Assembly (NCBI GenBank): GCA_002729885.1
Contig: PBUB01000015.1
Location: 164,001 to 228,000, forward strand
DNA from: Spirochaetaceae bacterium
GTDB taxonomy: Bacteria; Spirochaetota; Leptospiria; Leptospirales; Leptonemataceae
Direction of reading: 5' to 3'
Length of the DNA stretch: 64,000 nucleotides
Notes under the pieces: model-generated
Told to the model about the DNA's origin: nothing
Database searches by the model: none
What the model saw: only the letters and a program-made list of their open reading frames with translations
Shown: in pieces, positions 61,478 through 64,000 of the stretch
Position numbering within the stretch: position 1 is the first letter of the stretch
Layout: the number at the start of each line of letters is the position of its first letter
Made by a program: the position numbers and the translations under genes

Positions 61478-62611
61478 TTATCGCTCCAGAAAAAATGCTA
61501 TGTTGGATTGCATGGCCAGTCCGGCCTGAGCATGAACCAGACCCAGATCCGCCTTGCCCAGTTGCACGGGACCGGCCTCACCCATGATTTGTAGATGAGC
61601 TTCGTATAACCGCATGAGTCCCGTGGCATAGGGCACATGGGAGCACATTGTTCCTCCGGATGGATTCACCGGTACCCCACGTCCATCTCGAGAACTGCGA
61701 AACCACTCCGGTCCGGATGATGAGCCGGACAAGCCGAGGGATTCGTACAACATCATTTCCTGATGAGCATACACCTCCTGGACTTCGGCGAAATCAACAT
61801 CCGCAGGGTTGAGTCCTGACTGCTGCGAAGCCTTCTGCACGGCCACTTTTGCCGAGGTCACTTCATCCAGTTTGCGAAAGGTTGGATAGTATGCATCGCT
61901 TGCAAAACCCAGCCCGCGAATCCGGGTTGCCTCCAGGGAATTCGCTTTGATAAATTCTTCACTGGCAAGAATGAGTACCACGCAGCCATCGCCAGCTCGG
62001 GCCCGTGATAGTTCACGAATTGGATCGGCAATGGGGGCCGAATTCAAAACATCTCGGGCAGAGATTTCCATTCCCTGACCTTCCATAATTCTGGGATTTC
62101 TCCCTGCCCGCCCACGGCTGGCCGCCGCCAGCTCTGCAAAGTCCTGTTCAGTGGCGCCGGAGGATTGCATATAATACTGTGCCTGCAGGGCGGCCAGACC
62201 ATCCCCGTCTGCGCCCACCGGTCTAAGAAAGAATGGATCCGTGCTCATTCCGGAGAATGCAGAGTATCCGATCTGGCTGGCCTTGGAATAGGCCACAACC
62301 ATGGCTGTCTGAAACTTGCCGGTAAGTAGCTTGGCCATGGCATACATCACCCCCCAGGCCCCATCTCTCTCTACCTTGGATTCATCCTTCAGGTAGGAGG
62401 CAGCTGCTTCCACCTGATAGACATGGTTAATTGAGATTCCGTCCAGCACATCGTCCGCGCATTGCACAACGGTATCGATTTGCTCCCTTCCCAGGCCCAC
62501 GTTTGCCAGGGCCTGGCGAACCGTGAGAAATACTGACTCCTCCACGGAAAGCTCCCGATTGGCCTCTTCTATGAGAGAGGCTCCACCCAGAATACCCACT
62601 GACTTTAGCAT
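61478..62611 (-). CDS. Second thiolase-like protein, start of the operon
   Basis: The 377-residue protein has the thiolase fold (VGILGGASLIEEANRELS, VEESVFLTVRQALANVGLGREQIDTVVQ, PVNPSGGTMCSHVPYATGLMRL). The usual Cys nucleophile and HDCFT segment are not evident (YQVEAAASYLKDES and VQEVYAHQEMMLYE stand in their places). It starts five bases before the next thiolase gene and is first in the operon, 18 bases after the palindrome at 62630-62653. An acyl-CoA-binding or non-catalytic partner role is inferred. Confidence 0.7.
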   Translation of the reverse strand: MLKSVGILGGASLIEEANRELSVEESVFLTVRQALANVGLGREQIDTVVQCADDVLDGISINHVYQVEAAASYLKDESKVERDGAWGVMYAMAKLLTGKFQTAMVVAYSKASQIGYSAFSGMSTDPFFLRPVGADGDGLAALQAQYYMQSSGATEQDFAELAAASRGRAGRNPRIMEGQGMEISARDVLNSAPIADPIRELSRARAGDGCVVLILASEEFIKANSLEATRIRGLGFASDAYYPTFRKLDEVTSAKVAVQKASQQSGLNPADVDFAEVQEVYAHQEMMLYESLGLSGSSSGPEWFRSSRDGRGVPVNPSGGTMCSHVPYATGLMRLYEAHLQIMGEAGPVQLGKADLGLVHAQAGLAMQSNIAFFLER

Positions 62612-62629
62612 ACCTTCTCGAGATCCACA

Positions 62630-62653
62630 TTGATTGACAAATCAGTCAATCAA
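62630..62653. promoter_or_regulatory. 24-bp palindrome upstream of the thiolase operon (probable operator)
   Basis: TTGATTGAC and GTCAATCAA, perfect inverted arms of nine bases, flank a six-base centre (AAATCA). The dyad lies 18 bases before ATG 62611, in the promoter region on the minus strand. Palindromes of this size and composition are common for TetR-family regulators of acyl-CoA metabolism. No such regulator is in the window. Confidence 0.7.
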
Positions 62654-62789
62654 TTTTGTAAAAAACGGGAGCTGACTGCAATGATGCAAAACAGATTTAT
62701 CCTGGCTGGAAGAAAACGGCCAGGATCATGGATCCCGGCCGGATTTAATTGTTAGCCAGCCGCTCGTATGAGCTTTGCGTACGATTAGA

Positions 62790-63362
62790 TTACTGCTGTC
62801 TGCCTTCGATTACCTGCAGTAGCACAGCCGCTGACAGACCCAGTCTCTTATCCAGGGAGGTGCCCTGAGAGAAATTAATGGTGATTTGAGGAACGAAAGG
62901 ATTGAAAGCCTGCTTGAAGTGAGCTGCTTCCTGCCCATTTACAGTGACGGTAAATGCCTGAGGCACCAGATTGGAAAGCAACCTTCGGACCATGGCCAGA
63001 GCCATGCTATCCTCCTGAATAGTTCCAATCTCATTCTCACTGGCATCCAGAATAATCCAGGAATCCCGAAGAATGGATTTCAGACCTTTGCGTCGCAAAG
63101 TTCCCAGACGCTGACCTGTTTTTGCGTCCTCCACGTCATAGGAGGCGCCAAAGTCGATGACACTTCTTGCATTAATGCGAAGTAGCTCCTCGCTCTTAGA
63201 TTCATCTGCATAGACAGTGATTGCCTCTTTTAATTTGAAAGCTTTCTGTTTCACAAAGAGAAGAAGATTCTGCCGATTACCATCGTAGATTCTAATTTCA
63301 TTTCCAAACAACTTCCAGAATTTCATTCTGCAGTAGTATTGATCCAGAGAATAACGATCCAT
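62790..63362 (-). CDS. LURP-one-related (Tubby C-terminal-like) protein
   Basis: The 190-residue protein has the LURP-one/scramblase-like beta-barrel pattern: LFGNEIRIYDGNRQNLLLFVKQKAFKLKEAITVYADESKSEELLRI, then TGQRLGTLRRKGLKSILRDSWIILDASENEIGTIQED, with the repeated strand motif near the middle. Such proteins are of unknown role in bacteria. The start could be ATG 63326 (MKFWKLFGNEI). A hairpin (TTAGCCG-TC-CGGCTAA near 63449-63464) lies upstream. Confidence 0.75.
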   Translation of the reverse strand: MDRYSLDQYYCRMKFWKLFGNEIRIYDGNRQNLLLFVKQKAFKLKEAITVYADESKSEELLRINARSVIDFGASYDVEDAKTGQRLGTLRRKGLKSILRDSWIILDASENEIGTIQEDSMALAMVRRLLSNLVPQAFTVTVNGQEAAHFKQAFNPFVPQITINFSQGTSLDKRLGLSAAVLLQVIEGRQQ

Positions 63363-63647
63363 TTTACTGTACCTGATTCGAATTTGCCAGATCTCGGGAT
63401 TTGGCTGGAGTCAGGGTGTCAGGAATGGTTTTTCTATTCCAGCCTGATTTAGCCGTCCGGCTAAAAATCATGCAAAACAGAATTGAGCCGACCGGTTCCT
63501 GGGGCCTGGGTTTGCGGAGACGATGGCACAAGCCAAAATTCAGTTCCCGGCCCCTTTGTTGAGAGGATTAAACCCTTGACACTATTTATTTTTTAGTCCA
63601 GGGATTTTGATGGACTTCGCACCCAATACAGTTCTAACTGATGGCAG

Positions 63648-64000
63648 ATGCATCTAATTCATTTTGACCCGCACAATATCCTGCTCTCTCTCATCGTATC
63701 CATGGCTCTCCAGGCCATATTCTTTGTTTTTGCAGCGACCTTGAAAACAGACAAGGTCACGGATCTAACTTACAGCCTCACCTTTCTTATTCTTGCGCTG
63801 GGTCTTCTGTTTCTCAACCCGGAGGCCGGCCCGGGACACTACTTTCTGGCCGGAATGGTGGTGCTCTGGTCCGTTCGGCTGGGAGGCTATCTTCTGGTTC
63901 GTATCATTCGGATGGGCCGGGATCAGAGATTCGATGGAATACGTGAAAACTTCTTATCCTTTCTGCTATTCTGGATCTTTCAGGGCATTACAGTATGGGC
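63648..64000 (+). CDS. DUF1295 (steroid 5-alpha-reductase-like) membrane protein, N-terminal part
   Basis: The frame is open from ATG 63648 to the right edge (117 codons and two bases). It starts MHLIHFDPHNILLSLIVSMALQ and has several membrane helices with FFVFAATLKTDKVTDLTYSLTF, then VRLGGYLLVRIIRMGRDQRFDGIRENF, the mark of DUF1295 proteins. These are putative NADPH-dependent reductases of steroid or fatty-acid-like substrates in the membrane. The C-terminal half is outside the window. Confidence 0.8.
   Translation, partial: MHLIHFDPHNILLSLIVSMALQAIFFVFAATLKTDKVTDLTYSLTFLILALGLLFLNPEAGPGHYFLAGMVVLWSVRLGGYLLVRIIRMGRDQRFDGIRENFLSFLLFWIFQGITVW

Overview
The window looks like ordinary chromosome from a spirochaete of the order Leptospirales. 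This is inference: the base composition is close to half G+C, above most Leptospira and nearer Leptonema or Turneriella. Supporting content is the many lipoproteins with loose spirochaetal lipoboxes, HAMP/SpoIIE-type PP2C phosphatases with C-terminal TPRs, a 7TMR-DISM adenylate cyclase, TonB receptors with an extra N-terminal domain, a DUF4015 putative glycoside hydrolase and thiolase/DUF35 genes. I see no rRNA, tRNA, CRISPR array, prophage or intact transposase.

Layout. 1-4.6 kb: end of metK with its terminator, an orphan C-terminal transketolase half, an Ig/OmpA-like envelope protein and mnmA. 4.7-9.6 kb: on the minus strand a RecA-like ATPase relative, a small coiled-coil protein and a divergent family B DNA polymerase, followed by a PaiB-like protein. 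This is the best candidate for an undescribed system. 9.6-12.5 kb: a cluster of mobile-element-like short repeats, a DUF2185 protein, two small lipoproteins and a polyhydroxybutyrate-depolymerase-like esterase. 12.7-22.3 kb: DUF4015 protein, hslO, a conserved gene that probably starts at CTG, ACT and SRPBCC proteins, a lipoprotein, riboflavin synthase, a zinc-type CDF exporter, two small proteins and a galactokinase-like GHMP kinase. 22.4-25 kb: csoR-copA copper efflux.

25.2-31.6 kb: a lipoprotein and two paralogous TonB-dependent receptors. 31.9-46.7 kb: signalling and envelope genes. Two PP2C phosphatases bracket a metallophosphoesterase with a coupled unknown gene, three tandem paralogous Asp-box lipoproteins, a DUF5683-like membrane protein and a substrate-binding protein fused to TPRs. 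46.9-49.6 kb: a transglutaminase-like protein, then PCuAC, alpha/beta hydrolase and Sco1, a copper-delivery group. 49.8-56.4 kb: adenylate cyclase, lipoprotein, SCP-x-type thiolase, a membrane-anchored pseudopilin-like protein and a TorF-like outer membrane protein.

56.5-62.6 kb: one minus-strand operon of two thiolase-like proteins, a stand-alone DUF35 protein, an acyl-CoA-synthetase-like domain fused to DUF35, and an MFS transporter, behind a 24-bp palindrome. It is probably an acyl-CoA condensing or cleaving pathway whose enzymes have unusual catalytic motifs. The window ends with a LURP-one-like protein and the start of a DUF1295 membrane enzyme.

All functional calls come from motif reading without database searches. 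Several starts were placed upstream or downstream of the longest open frame on the basis of ribosome-binding sites or signal peptides, as stated in each entry.
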